Assembly (NCBI RefSeq): GCF_030272615.1
Contig: NC_081413.1
Location: 560,021,945-560,085,944 of the forward strand
DNA: 64,000 bases
Direction: 5' to 3'
From: Cryptomeria japonica
Lineage: Eukaryota > Streptophyta > Pinopsida > Cupressales > Cupressaceae
Shown: one piece after another, positions 1 to 11,026 of the stretch
How the letters are laid out: each line of letters opens with the position of its first letter
How positions within the stretch are numbered: the stretch's first letter is position 1
The notes under the pieces: generated by a model
Database searches by the model: none
The model's input: only the letters and a program-made list of their open reading frames with translations
What the model was told of the DNA's origin: nothing
Made by a program: the position numbers and the translations under genes

Positions 1-329
1 TCAATTCAAGTACATAGGATTTGCTATGTGAAAGCAGTCCCTTACAACAAAAGATTCTGAGTCATCAAATGTATAAGAAGATATACCAAAAAGAATATAT
101 CCCATATTGAGGAAAATAAACTTTTATTTTAACACACATAGTCATACACATCAAATGTCCTAGTAATTTGACACTCTCAATAGAAGAATTCTTTGAGCCA
201 TAAAAGTCCACTGGACTGAATAACAATACACTACTCTTGGATGCCTTATGAAGAGTGTATTGTACTCTTCAAATAAGACATCTTTCTATAGCTAAATAGT
301 GTTTGCAGAATGAATTTTATAAGCCCCAA

Positions 330-2381
330 AGAGACCAAGAAAAATGGTAGGGCCAAAATCAATGCTCAGGGACAAACAATTGCTGAATGATGATGAAAAA
401 GTTGAAAAAATTCCAATGCAACTGGCAGACATCAAAAGTCAACTACTAGAATTTGAGTAAGAAGTTTAAAATGATCCAATAGTGATGATCATACTCTGTA
501 CTCTAATTTCCCCAACTGAAGTGTTTGTTACCTCCTTGAGCATCTCCAATTGCAAAGTTACATATCAAGACCTTGTTGGATTACTTCAACAACAAGAATT
601 ACAGCAAGCTTTGACAACAATGGAAAAGAAAAGGTTCTTTCTTTCCAAAAAGAATGGAAGATCTTTCAGCCAAATAGGGAAGCCCTTTGGCCAAATAAAA
701 GTTCCTGCAACTTAAAGAGTTTTATGAGAAAGGTGAAGAACTACAGCCAATAGTAACTTGTCAAATTGTCGCAAGTTATCCCATGACACAAAAGACTTGA
801 TATAGAGGATTTGCACAGAAAAATTAAGAAAATATTGAAGGCCACAAAAGACACCAAAATCTACAACATCAAAACAATATTACCAATGATGTTGAGAATA
901 ATTATGTAAAAAATGCTAAAAGTAATTATGAAGTAGTCATCCAAGTGCTGACCTAGTTCCATAATGTACTAAAAGACGAAAAGGAACATGTCTAGGAGGA
1001 AAGACTAGATTCACAGCTAAAATAGCATAGGACAGTCAATCTAAGAATGCTCTCAAAATTAGAGGTAAAGCTATATTCCTCTGTCTCGCTGTAAAAATAA
1101 ATTTGAATTCAAATGCATCTTGTTCGTTTCTCAAATGAAGAGGAATCTAATGTCAGTGAGTCACATGATCGACAACAATTTGAAAATTAAATGATGTGAA
1201 AGGATGTCACAAATTTTGTCTAATTAAAGAAAAAGACAAGCATAGTAAAAATGTGGCAAAGAGTCTAGAGAGGCATGTTCATCTTTGGTGCCATACCCAC
1301 TAAATGAAACCTCGTTTATTTTTGTTTTTGTTGAATAACAAAGTTCCCTATGGCATCAATAGTTTGGAGATTTAAGTCTTGCTTATCTGATGGCAACAAG
1401 CAAGCAATAGATAATCCAGGACTACCAACCATACAGGAAGGAAATTTTGTTCTAGCAGTGTCATTGGTAAGTAACAAGATTTGAAGTTCAACAATGGCAA
1501 ATCACATCAAAGTTTAAACCAAAGTCATTCTTGACTTGGTTCACAATGATCTATGCATACCTTTTCCTCAATCTTTCAGTGTCAGTCAGTACTACTTCTT
1601 GATGATTACTCCATAAAGATGTGGGTGTCCTTGAAGAATATTTCTGAAACTTTTCAACACTTCAATAGATAGTCCATGGGCGAATAGCTATGAAGGGTAA
1701 GGAAATTTCATTCTAGTTATGTCACTGGGTGCCCTTTGAGATTTCAGTAAATTGCATGTTTGAAATAGCTCATGACTTTGTTGCCCTACTGGTATTGGCA
1801 CCGGTCTGCTGTAAACTTCACTTCTCATCACCCCAAAACAAAAACAATACATTAAAATCACTTTCTTTCAGTTATGGTTTGGTAGGTTTTTCCAACTTTT
1901 GAGCATAAAAGGTATACCAACCTAGATATATCCATTTCATTCAAGCTCATGCCTAGTAAGTTTTCTGTTGTAAAAGGTGTGCAGCCTTGTTTGTCAAACT
2001 GGCACATAGGTATATCGTAACACCACTATCAGGATACACTATGTAAAGGATATGATTTGCAACAAGGCAAATATCCAATCACATTACTATCAATCAGTTC
2101 AGCATCTTAGGGAACTCTTCTTGGTCTTGCAAAACCAAAAAATGAAGGTCTTACCCACCTCAATAATGGGTCCTAAGTTACCCAACCTGAACATAGGTTT
2201 CATTACACTCTTCCCAGATTTTGACACCCTTGGTTAGGACTATTGTGGACCACATGCAGGGTATTATAGACTTTCTTAATGCCAGAGAGCGAAATCAAGT
2301 ACAGTATGGTAATACAAAGGGACTAGTTGATAATGATGGTGGTGATGACAACAATGGCCCAAGTGACAATTCTATTGAATG
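330..2381 (+). pseudogene. Degraded Ty1/copia retrotransposon relic
   Basis: No intact gene remains. The best piece is an integrase-core-like stretch at about 1519-1670. One frame reads LVHNDLCIPFPQSF and then YYFLMI, and after a one-base overlap another frame continues DYSIKMWVSLKN. This is the copia integrase pattern around the first catalytic Asp. A weaker RNase H-like string, FSILGNSSWSCKTKK, appears near 2096-2145, and a 46-codon frame ending at 2381 closes the block. The upstream 330-1260 stretch gives short broken frames that could be gag. No LTRs were located. The identity rests on the integrase string; the remaining boundaries are guesses. Confidence 0.42.
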
Positions 2382-2764
2382 ACTTTCATGATGTTCTTCT
2401 AACTCTCCATTTTTGTTGTATAAGTAGCTTTCGATTCTCTATGGACAGACAACTGCCCTTTCAGAGCTGAAGCTTTTATCAATTTTGTGTTAGTACCTTA
2501 TGTTTCTGCATGGATGGACAGCTTCTCTTTGGCAGGGTAAACTTATTAACTAAGCTTTTTATCTCATAATAGTATGAACTTTTGGAGCTTGGACCTTCAA
2601 TTATAATTTACATTATTTTGATTGGTCTTTCTAGGCATATATGACTTGTAGTCTTCTTAATTTAATATTAAAAGAAGTATGATAAGCATTCATTTGCATT
2701 GTTCAGAACTACATGAAAAATTTCTGACATGTATGACTAATAAAAAATGCCAAAAACATATGCA

Positions 2765-2864
2765 TTAAGCAAGAAATTTTCTGGAAGTAGAGAAGCAAAC
2801 AAATTTCAATTTGTCGGTAAAGCTTTGAGGAAAGAGATCGAAAACAGACCCATCTCCATCAAAC
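2765..2864 (-). CDS. Candidate third exon of the CCD1-like gene
   Basis: On the minus strand a TTTTTGCAG acceptor (ending at 2865) is followed by G TTT GAT GGA GAT GGG. This supplies the last base of the split Trp codon left by exon 2 (phase 2) and then reads FDGDG, the residues that follow GYHW in CCD1 proteins. After these five residues the frame (SVFDLFPQSF and on) no longer resembles the expected MIHG continuation, and it stops at 2765-2767 after 32 residues. It is therefore either a damaged exon, a terminal exon of a truncated gene, or a coincidence. The phase match and the acceptor argue against pure chance. Confidence 0.4.
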
Positions 2865-4451
2865 CTGCAAAAATTTAGACACAGTATTAGAAGTTTCCAT
2901 CAGTTATCTATCATACCTAGCACCCAAATCATAAATAAATTATTACATCAGAATTACAAGGAAACGGCAAGCTGTCAGTACTTCTCTTAGTACTCCTGCA
3001 TTCACGGTGAATAAGTATATGTGTTAAGATTTGTGTCAAGAAGATCTTGTGCCACTAATAATTGTGTAATTATACACCAAGAGTTTGCAACTTATAAACA
3101 ATTATCCTCTAGGGCTGAACAATTAAACTATTATACTACAGTCTGCTAAGAAGATATGTGGGGGCTTCAGTTCCAAATGTTCTTCAATAAGTGGTTTCAT
3201 TCTTGTTACAGATGTAATCAGACAGCATCTAGAACATCAGAATTCCAAGAACATTGATCAGTGGTTTGAGATCAATAAAAATTTAACCACAAATAATGCA
3301 GTTAGTAAATTTATCTTTTCCAATTTTTACAAGCAGTGAAAAGGAAAGAAACAAAATATGTTAATTAGTAGCAATGGCTAATATGGCTTAACAGGGCTCA
3401 AAAATACAGCCAGAAATACCAAAAGAATGAAGTGCTCAAATCATCCTTCCCTCATAATGTATCACAGGAACATATGGGAAAAGCTACAAAGAAGCACTGT
3501 CCATGAGCTAAAATAAAGTGAAATGACACAGCATCCTAGAAGGAGAACCCATAATGGGTGCAGGAGAAGCAAAAAAAATTTACTCATCAGCAGCAGAAAG
3601 AAAATCTAGAGGTTTCAACCACTGTAATAACCAATTTGTAAGTCTAATACTGTCATCCAAATAATGACCAAGTATGAGAGGTGTTTATAAAGCTAAAAGA
3701 TAACAAAGCACTATGTATTCTGCTACTATCCATGTTCAATGATATCATGCAGGACATCAAAAAAGGGCCGGCAGTGGCCATCACAAAATCTGGACCAGGT
3801 ACAAGGGGCAGAGGCCACTTATATAGTAGACTGTGCATAGCAATCCAAATCAATCTCAGAAACATTGCATTGGAAGGTACATTTCTTGAATGGTCATCTA
3901 TAACCTGTGTCAATGTCAGAAGCCAAAAGGTTCTTGATTTTACTGATAGTTGACATGGTTAAAAATGATAAAATACACCCAATAGGCCTAAAATTTCCTT
4001 CTTGCACCTATGGCCTAGAGGACTGACTCTCTCTAATAAACATATCCAAGCATCTCTAAATAAAAAAATCAAAGAAGATAGCTAGTTCTTCCCAGAATAT
4101 ATAAATAGAGAAATAGTAAGTCTCAAGGATTTCATAAGAAACCGGCTTCTGCATGATGCATTCCTAGTCTCCAAATTTTAAATAATGAATAGTTCATACA
4201 TCATGCCCTTCCAAGCTATATAATGGTCTGCCCAAATGCAAAGTTGGTAATCTGGCCTAGTGAGAATGTAAGACCATAGCATATGTTGCAATGCTTCCAT
4301 GGATAGTTTGAATGAACAATAAACCATTAGATAGAAATGTTTCACATAGCAGGCCACCTTGGGGTTTTATGGCTGAAAAGGAAAGACCTAGATGCCTAGA
4401 TAAACATTTGATAAATGTCCTTCATTGCTCTATTAAAAACCCCTTTCAAAA
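2865..4451. other. Non-coding stretch, probable intron 2 sequence
   Basis: No gene, LTR or transposase fragment was recognised here. If the CCD1-like exon model is right, this is the 3' part of intron 2 on the minus strand. The short open frames around 3650-3950 overlap on opposite strands and have no recognisable motif. Confidence 0.4.
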
Positions 4452-6329
4452 TGTAATGTCCCCTTCTCAGACCTAGTCAGCTGATGCTTCCCATTAGCCT
4501 ATTCCTGGGTTCCCATAGGCTATTCGGTGGTGATTAGAGACTCTTGTTTTCTTAGAGAGCTCGGTTTTAGTTTTCTTGACTTCTGACAACTCTATGGATG
4601 TTCAATTGGTGTTCTAGTTGGTGGCAATGCTCATTGTAGTGTTTTGAGCCTTTTGAGTTGTTCCCCATATTTCTTGGAGAATACTACTAATTATAACAAT
4701 TGCACATTTTGGCACCTGAGATTATTCTTCAACATTGGTTATGTCTTGGCAAGATTGGTTTCAATTTCTGATAATTTGGTGGACTTCCTGCAACTGGTTA
4801 GAATTAATTTAATATTTGCACTAAAGTTATAAAATAATGTTTTAATATTCACTTTAATGTTAAATACTATAAAGTGAAGTAATGTTCCCCAGGTTAAAAA
4901 CGTAGGCAAAGGAAAGTTGGAAATTAAGTAGTTTTAAATTGGTAATGGGGCCTTTTTGAGGGAAATGAATTTATTTTCAATTTTAAAAATTCCCTCTTTT
5001 CCCTCCAAGTTTATATAAAGGGGTTGTGGCTCTCATTCTCACTCATTTAGAGTCACACAAATACTGCGATGTTGTCAGAGTGAACATTGAATTCTCATAA
5101 GAATTGATTGAGGACATAAACCCTCGTCAATCTACACTAATTTCATTGGTGAAAGATCCATCCTAGCTGGATTGGTGTTTTCACACACGAAACACAGATT
5201 TTAATGGAGTTTGGATGCCTGGAGCTTCACAAAATGAAGGTTTTTGAGGTAAATTTATCGTGAGCTTTTTGGTGAATGTTGACATTAGTTTTTGGGCCTT
5301 TTGGGTGTTGTTTCTAGGTGATTTGCAGAGCTTCCTAGGTCTGGTCGCACACTTCATTAAGCTGGCCATACACCACCTTTTTTGATGCCAAGATGGATGG
5401 ATTGAGTTAATGGTTTTGGGTATTACTCCAACTAATTTCTCAGTACTAGGAAACCCCTTTGCAAGTTTTTGAGAGTGGTTATCAGCGAGCATTTATTTTC
5501 TAGTGAAGTCACCCCTTCTAGCTAGTCCATCGAAGCTGCCCTTTCATGGTGTGAGGGCTCATAATGGAAGCAGTGGAGTTTGGTGGGTTTATTTGTATCT
5601 CCATGCTGGATCCTGGTCTTGGCGAATATTTGCAGGTTTCTTCAGACTAGAGATATGCTCCATTGGTGGGTTTTGAATGATTTTTTAAGGCTGTTATCTG
5701 TATTCAGTAGCTTGCAGCAGGAGTTTAATGTCCTGGGAGTCGATAAGAATGATTTCAGACATGAGAAAACCTCTTTCTCTGCCTTTCTAGACGTCATCAA
5801 ACTAGTTGAAGGATGTTATCTCTATTTCAGTTGCTTGCAGCAGGAGTTTAATGTATTGGGAGTTGCTAAGAATGATTTCAGACTTGAGAAAACCTCTTCC
5901 TCGCATTTCTAGATGTCATCAAACCAGCTGGGTATAATTCAATCCTATCACCATAGCTGGGAATGCTTGGCTGTTGATGGAGCTAATGACATTGAATTTG
6001 TTGTTGGTCTACCATACCTGTCATGTTGCAACAGCAGACCTGTAATCTGATATTCTCTGAATTTCAAGGTATTTAATAGCATTATCTAGTTGTATGTTCA
6101 GTTTGGAACTAGTTACACTTTGGATATATGTTTTTCCCTCAGAATTGAACAGAAGCTGTTAAAACGCATTCTAAACAACTCATCAAACATTTGTAACAGC
6201 AAAGTATTATATAATGCCAAAAAATAAAACTTGTGTTAGCAGAAAATACTTCTTTCCATGACTATTTGTTTGATTCTTGTTGAATTTCATTGGTAAGAAA
6301 TTTTTTTTAAAATAGGGGGTGTTAGTACA
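4452..6329 (+). repeat. 5' LTR of the chromovirus
   Basis: It starts TGTAATGTCCCC and ends ...GTACA just before the primer binding site. It aligns along about 1.1 kb with 18467-20744: both copies share the CAGACCTAGTCA segment near the start and the AAAGATCCATCCTAGCTGG segment in the middle. A likely TATA box lies in TTTATATAAAGGGG near 5010-5025. Length is about 1.88 kb, longer than the surviving 3' copy. Confidence 0.8.
5693..5936 (+). repeat. 122-bp tandem duplication inside the chromovirus 5' LTR
   Basis: Two copies begin with GTTATCT at 5693 and 5815. Both contain TTGCAGCAGGAGTTTAATGT, AAGAATGATTTCAGAC and GAGAAAACCTCTT. Copies differ by scattered substitutions, so the duplication is old. 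It lies in the 3' part of the LTR that the 3' LTR has lost, so it cannot be said whether both LTRs once had it. Confidence 0.75.
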
Positions 6330-6330
6330 G

Positions 6331-6342
6331 TAGTATCAGAGC
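6331..6342 (+). promoter_or_regulatory. Primer binding site of the chromovirus
   Basis: TAGTATCAGAGC differs by one base from TGGTATCAGAGC, the sequence complementary to the initiator-methionine tRNA 3' end used by many plant LTR elements. It sits one base after the end of the 5' LTR. Confidence 0.75.
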
Positions 6343-6509
6343 TGGTTTTCCTGACAGTCTGTGCTTCATTCAGTGGCATGCAATTGATCAACACATAGGA
6401 GAGACACAGAGATAAGGTATTCACCAGATAATAAAGGAAAACAGAACATAAAACACAACCAGCAAAGGCAATAGACCCATTTGTAGTTGAACAAACAGTT
6501 CAAGGGGGT

Positions 6510-7560
6510 TTGGTCGATAGCAGCAGAAGGACTACAAGGTCTTCTCATCATAGCCCACCTAGAGACATGGCAGATAAAAACGAGGAGAGGGTTGGTTCAG
6601 TCAATCCTAGCACTCAAGCTGAAAGAAAATTTGATGCAATGTTAGATATAATGTCCCAAACGCTAGTTGTAAACATGCCACAAGGGTTCAAAACAATACA
6701 TAGAGTAATACCATGCATATTGGGGACATATTGGGGAAAACAATTCTATGAGCCAGCAAAGTAATAACAGACACACTGTTACAGCAGTGTCAAGGTCTGT
6801 TCCTAGACCCCTACAGCCTTTTTTCACAACTAGAGAAGAGGTGCAGGTTGTTCAGGAGGTTCAACTCCCATTGGTTGATGAGGTGAGACATGCTCATGCA
6901 GAGTATGACACTCTTCCTGAGGAGATCGAAAACCACTCATCTTTGAATGATTATTTGAGTCAGATGAAGAAAAGGGGAGGTGGTAGAGTTGAGTAGAGAG
7001 GACCAACAATGCAGAGGGTCTTTTAGCAGGCCTTGGGTAAGGTTACTCTAGCTCACTTTGACGGAGGTGACAAAATGCACAGCTAGAGGATGGATTCAGA
7101 AATTGGATAACTACTTGGCTTTTAGGCCTATGTAAGAATATGAGGCAATTGAGTTTGCCACTTTGCACTTGGATGGCATATCACATGAGTGGTGGTATCA
7201 TGGCCTAGTTACTTTGGGCCACATTCTAGTCACCAAATATGATGAATTCACCAACAAACTCATCGAGAGGTTTGATAAAAAGGATCCCAAATTGCATTTT
7301 AGAGAGTTGGCACAGCTCAAGCAATATGGTTCCCTGGACACATACATAGCAGAATTTCAGACTCTCGATGATGGTTCTTGGTATCACAAAGAGGATATTG
7401 GTAGTCCTTTTCAAAGGACTCATGGATTCCATTAGAAAATGGATTAAGGCATTTGATCCTCCATTACAAGAAGCCATGAGAAAAACTTTAAGTATGGAGT
7501 TGGCTGCCCCTAGAAGCAAATTCTAGTCAAAACCATTTTAGAGCAAGAAGGAAAAGATAT
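6510..7560 (+). pseudogene. Chromovirus gag relic
   Basis: Two frames split by a stop near 6762 give the N-terminal part (MADKNEERVGSVNPSTQAER). A third frame at about 7130-7365 gives the retrotransposon gag core with LDGISHEWWYHG, FTNKLIERFDKKDPK and LAQLKQYGSLDTYIAEFQ. Gag forms the virus-like particle that packages element RNA in the cytoplasm. Several stops and frameshifts make it non-functional. Confidence 0.75.
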
Positions 7561-7630
7561 ACATTTTCATAACGACACAAATCAAACTAAGAAGACATCT
7601 TCTAGATTAAATGATGAGACACTGAATAAC

Positions 7631-8155
7631 TTGAGGAAGAAATTGTGCTTCACTTGCAAGGAGCCTTGGACCCCAAGACACAAATGTGCTACTAAGGGAA
7701 GGGCACACCAAATAGAGTACTATGCAGCTGATGAATCAGCAACTGAAAATTCAAACCAGCAAGCCAATTCAGAGGAGAAAGAGGAGGAAAATTCTTCAAA
7801 AGAGTTGAAGGGGGAGAGTGAGGACACTTTTGTACAAATCTATAGTTTTCAAAAAAATGAGTCATTTAGAGTTCGTGGAATCCTTGGAGGGCAGTGTGTG
7901 GTGGTTTTGATTGACACAAGTGCTACTCATAATTTCATTGACGAAGGAATTATGGCATGTAGGGGACTTAATACAAAGGATGTGGATGGTTTCAGGGTGA
8001 TGGCAGCAGATGGATTCACCATTACATGCACCAAGATGATTTCACAAATGAACCTCCAATTGGGTAATTATGAAGTCAAGGATGATTTTGACATGATTAG
8101 AATCAGAGATATAGATGAAATGTTGGGCATATGGTGGTTGTGTTCTTTGGACTAG
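7631..8155 (+). pseudogene. Chromovirus zinc knuckle and aspartic protease
   Basis: The frame opens with CFTCKEPWTPRHKC, the variant zinc knuckle (two Cys pairs around a His) of plant gypsy gag. Around residue 95 follows VLIDTSATHNFIDEG, the retropepsin active-site region. The usual Asp-Ser-Gly triad is here Asp-Thr-Ser. The frame stops at 8155 in sequence that would normally continue toward RT, so the polyprotein is broken. Confidence 0.78.
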
Positions 8156-8448
8156 ATCACACTTAATTTTCAGACCGTGGCATTGAAATTTAATTTAGAA
8201 AGGAAAAACGTGGTCTTAAGGGGTATGTCCAATGGAAGACCTTGAGTTGTCTCTTTCAAACGCATGGAGAGGCTTTTCAAACATGATTAGGTTGAGTGGG
8301 CAGCAAAGTGTGCGATTATATTTACAGTTACAAAGGAGAAAAGGACCTATCACCTAGAGATTCAGGCTTTGTTGTCTAAGCAAAGCAACAAAGCAAGGTT
8401 CTCAATAGCATACCTCCAAGGAGGCCTCCTGATAGATGCATTGAGCAT

Positions 8449-10290
8449 GTGATAGAGTTAGAGGAGGATGCTAAACCCATCATTACCACTCCTTATAGGC
8501 ATCCTAAGCAGCATATGGATGAGATTGAAAAATCAATTAAGGAGTTTTTAGAGATGGGACATATTAGGCCAAGTAAGAGCTCATTTGCTTGTTCAATTGT
8601 TTTGGTAAAGACGAAGGATGGAACCATGCACATGTGTATTGATTGTGGGGCCTTGAATAAAAATACTATCAAAAACAAAGATCCCATCTCATGGATTGAT
8701 GAGTTGCATGGAGCAGTCTATTTCTCTAAGATAGATTTAAGATCAGGGTATCACAAGACATGAGTTAAAGATGATGACATTGACAAGACAGCCTTTAGAT
8801 GTCACTTTGGCCATTTCAAGTTTTTGGTCATGCCCTTTGGATTGACCAATATCCTTGTCCTCTTTCAGTCTTGCATGAATCGAGTGTTTCACACACAACT
8901 ACATAATTTTGTCTTGAAATTTTTTGATGACATCTTGATTTTCAACAAGACAAGGGAGGGGCACTTGAGAAATCTTGATGAAATATTGGGCATTCTTGAG
9001 CCGGAGGCTTTGTTTGCTAAGGAATCTAAATGTGAATTTGGGATGACAAAGCTGCTATACCTTGGTCACATAATTAGATCTAAGGGAGTTAAGCAAGGGT
9101 CCCATGAAGGGAGCTTAAGCTCTATTTTTAAGGAAGAGGTGGTCCCATGAATAAATTATTTTGCTGCTATGGGATTATTTAGAATCTTTCCCAAAAAATA
9201 GGAGCCCCTACTTTTTAGGTATGTAATTTTAAGCAGGTGAAAATGGAGTGGTGCTAGAAATTGCCACACTAGCTTAGGAATTTTATGCCACTTGTCAATC
9301 ATCTAATTTCAAAGAGAACTAAATTTATTTACAACCAGCTTGCTTAAATTTAAGAGTTTAGACTTAAGATGAGACTACCAACATCCATATATTTAGGAGC
9401 TTAGATTTTTAAGCTGGAGTGCAATACAAAATTCATGGGACCGCCAACTTTAAAATATTCCTAAAAAATATCAGCAGCTCCAGCTCTATTTTTTAGGGAG
9501 CCCCCCTCCATGGGACCCAACCTTAGCATTGATCTAGAAAAAATCAAAGCAATCCTTGATTGGCCTCAACCCACAAATATTACACAGCTGAAATATTTTT
9601 TGGTGTATGTGGTTTGTACATGACATTTGTCAAAGGGTTTTCACAGTTTGCTGCCCTACTCACACATTTAACCATAAAAAAGGCCTTTGCATGGTCTAGA
9701 TCAGCACAAAAATCATTTGATAATTTCAAGGAGTTGATGAGCACATGCCTTGTTTTGGCTATCCCTGACTTCTCCAAGCCATTTGAGCTTGAATGTAATG
9801 CTTTTGGGGAGGGAATTGATGTTGCCTAATGCAAAACAAGCACCCAATTGCTTGTGAGAGCAGGAAATTGAAAGGTCGAGAGAGGTGCTATTCGATCTAT
9901 GACAAGAAGATGCATGTCATTGTGCATGCTTTGACAAAGTTCAGGCAATACATTGTGGGAGGTAAGTTTATTGTCAAGACAAATTATAACAGCCTCAAAT
10001 ACTTCCTAAATCAAAAGGATCTCAATGATAAACAATAGGAGTGGGTGAGTAAGCTTCAAGCTTATGATTTTGACATCAAATATGTCAAGAGGGAGAGGAA
10101 TGTAGTGGCTAATGCATTGTGGAGAAGGCCACATTTGTGTTCATTGACAGAGATTGCAACAGATTGGAAGGATCAAATCCTTGTAGAGTATGCCACAAAC
10201 ACGCTTGCCAACAGTATTTTAGATTGCTCTTTGAATGATGGCAGGTATAAACTAAGGGATGAACTCATATTTTATGAGAGGATATTGTAG
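8449..10290 (+). pseudogene. Chromovirus reverse transcriptase and RNase H, interrupted by a MITE
   Basis: RT blocks are readable: PYRHPKQHMDEIEKSI, SIVLVKTKDGTMHMCIDC, YFSKIDLRSGYH (followed by a stop at 8761), VMPFGLTNILVLFQSC, and FFDDILIF, where the YxDD catalytic box appears as FFDD. The MITE at 9092-9522 splits KGV from SIDLEKIKAILDWP, and frame is regained exactly when the MITE is removed. RNase H follows at about 9770-10040 (FELECNAFGEGIDVA, then EGRERCYSIYDKK-like sequence after a stop), then the tether to integrase. The copia insertion at 10292 cuts the frame after YERIL, and the reading resumes at 16174. Confidence 0.85.
9092..9522. mobile_element. PIF/Harbinger-like MITE with TTA target duplication
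   Basis: The 431-bp insert is flanked by TTA at 9089-9091 and 9523-9525. Its ends are inverted: AGCAAGGGTCCCATG at the left and CATGGGACCCAACC at the right. A second inverted pair lies further in (GGTCCCATGAAT near 9142 and ATTCATGGGACC near 9432). Deleting the insert plus one TTA restores the RT reading frame as KGV-SIDLEKI. It has no coding capacity. The TTA duplication and size fit Tourist/PIF-Harbinger MITEs, with class assignment by target-site rule only. Confidence 0.85.
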
Positions 10291-10291
10291 G

Positions 10292-10925
10292 TGTTGTCGT
10301 ATGTATCTGTGGGAGTCTCCTTGGGGCCGATTTCACCAAATATGCAATTGGCCATTGGCCTTGCATATTTGGAGTTGGCCGATAATTAATAAAGTGTGAT
10401 GCAGCTGTCTGGAAAACAAATATATATTTATTAAGGGGGGGGCGACTTTTGGAGAAGTCCGCCACCCTTATGAAAGGTCACCGTGCTCTAATGAAGGGTG
10501 GTCTTGGTTCGAAGGGAGCCAACTCTTGATAAAGAGTCACCTTTGCTCGGGTATAAAGGGAGATCAATTCTCCCCTCCTTGGCAATCAATATACTCACAC
10601 AATCACAATCCACACATTCAAGGCAGATTGAATATCATACACAGCAGTTCAAATAATATTCACTGCAGTCCAATCTTTCACAGCAGATCAAATATCACCA
10701 CCAGCAGTTCGTGTAACATCAAGTGTGGATTGTTTCATACATCTAGCTTCAAGGGGTGAAGCGATTTTTTGTAAAGACATCTTTCTATTTGATTAATATA
10801 ATAAGAGACATTTGTTGCTGGGTTTTTCTCCCTCATGTTGGAGGGTTTTCCCAGGGTATATGCTGTGCAAATTTGATTGAATTGTCTTACATCTGCATTC
10901 TATTAATCTGATCATAAAAGTAGCA
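10292..10925 (+). repeat. 5' LTR of the copia element
   Basis: It begins TGTTGTCGTATG and ends ...GTAGCA directly against the primer binding site. It contains a TATA box in GGGTATAAAGGG near 10550, conserved in the 3' LTR near 15800. An A/T-rich ATATATATTTATTAAGGGG stretch lies near 10420. Confidence 0.93.
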
Positions 10926-10937
10926 TGGTATCAAAGC
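10926..10937 (+). promoter_or_regulatory. Primer binding site of the copia element
   Basis: TGGTATCAAAGC lies directly after the 5' LTR. It differs by one base from the initiator-methionine tRNA complement TGGTATCAGAGC. Confidence 0.8.
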
Positions 10938-11026
10938 GGGTTTAAGAAGATCGTGATCAGATTTCTCTAAAGAAGCAAAGTTCTCTGTTCTTCTTCTCAT
11001 CCTAAGGAGTAATTCTTATTGTCAAT

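Noticed and set aside
3653..3953. Overlapping open frames on both strands
   Set aside because: Short, no motif, no codon signal; treated as chance frames in intron-like DNA.
10526..10759. Open frames at 10526-10759 and 15762-16022
   Set aside because: They are the same segment of the two copia LTRs, which are non-coding.
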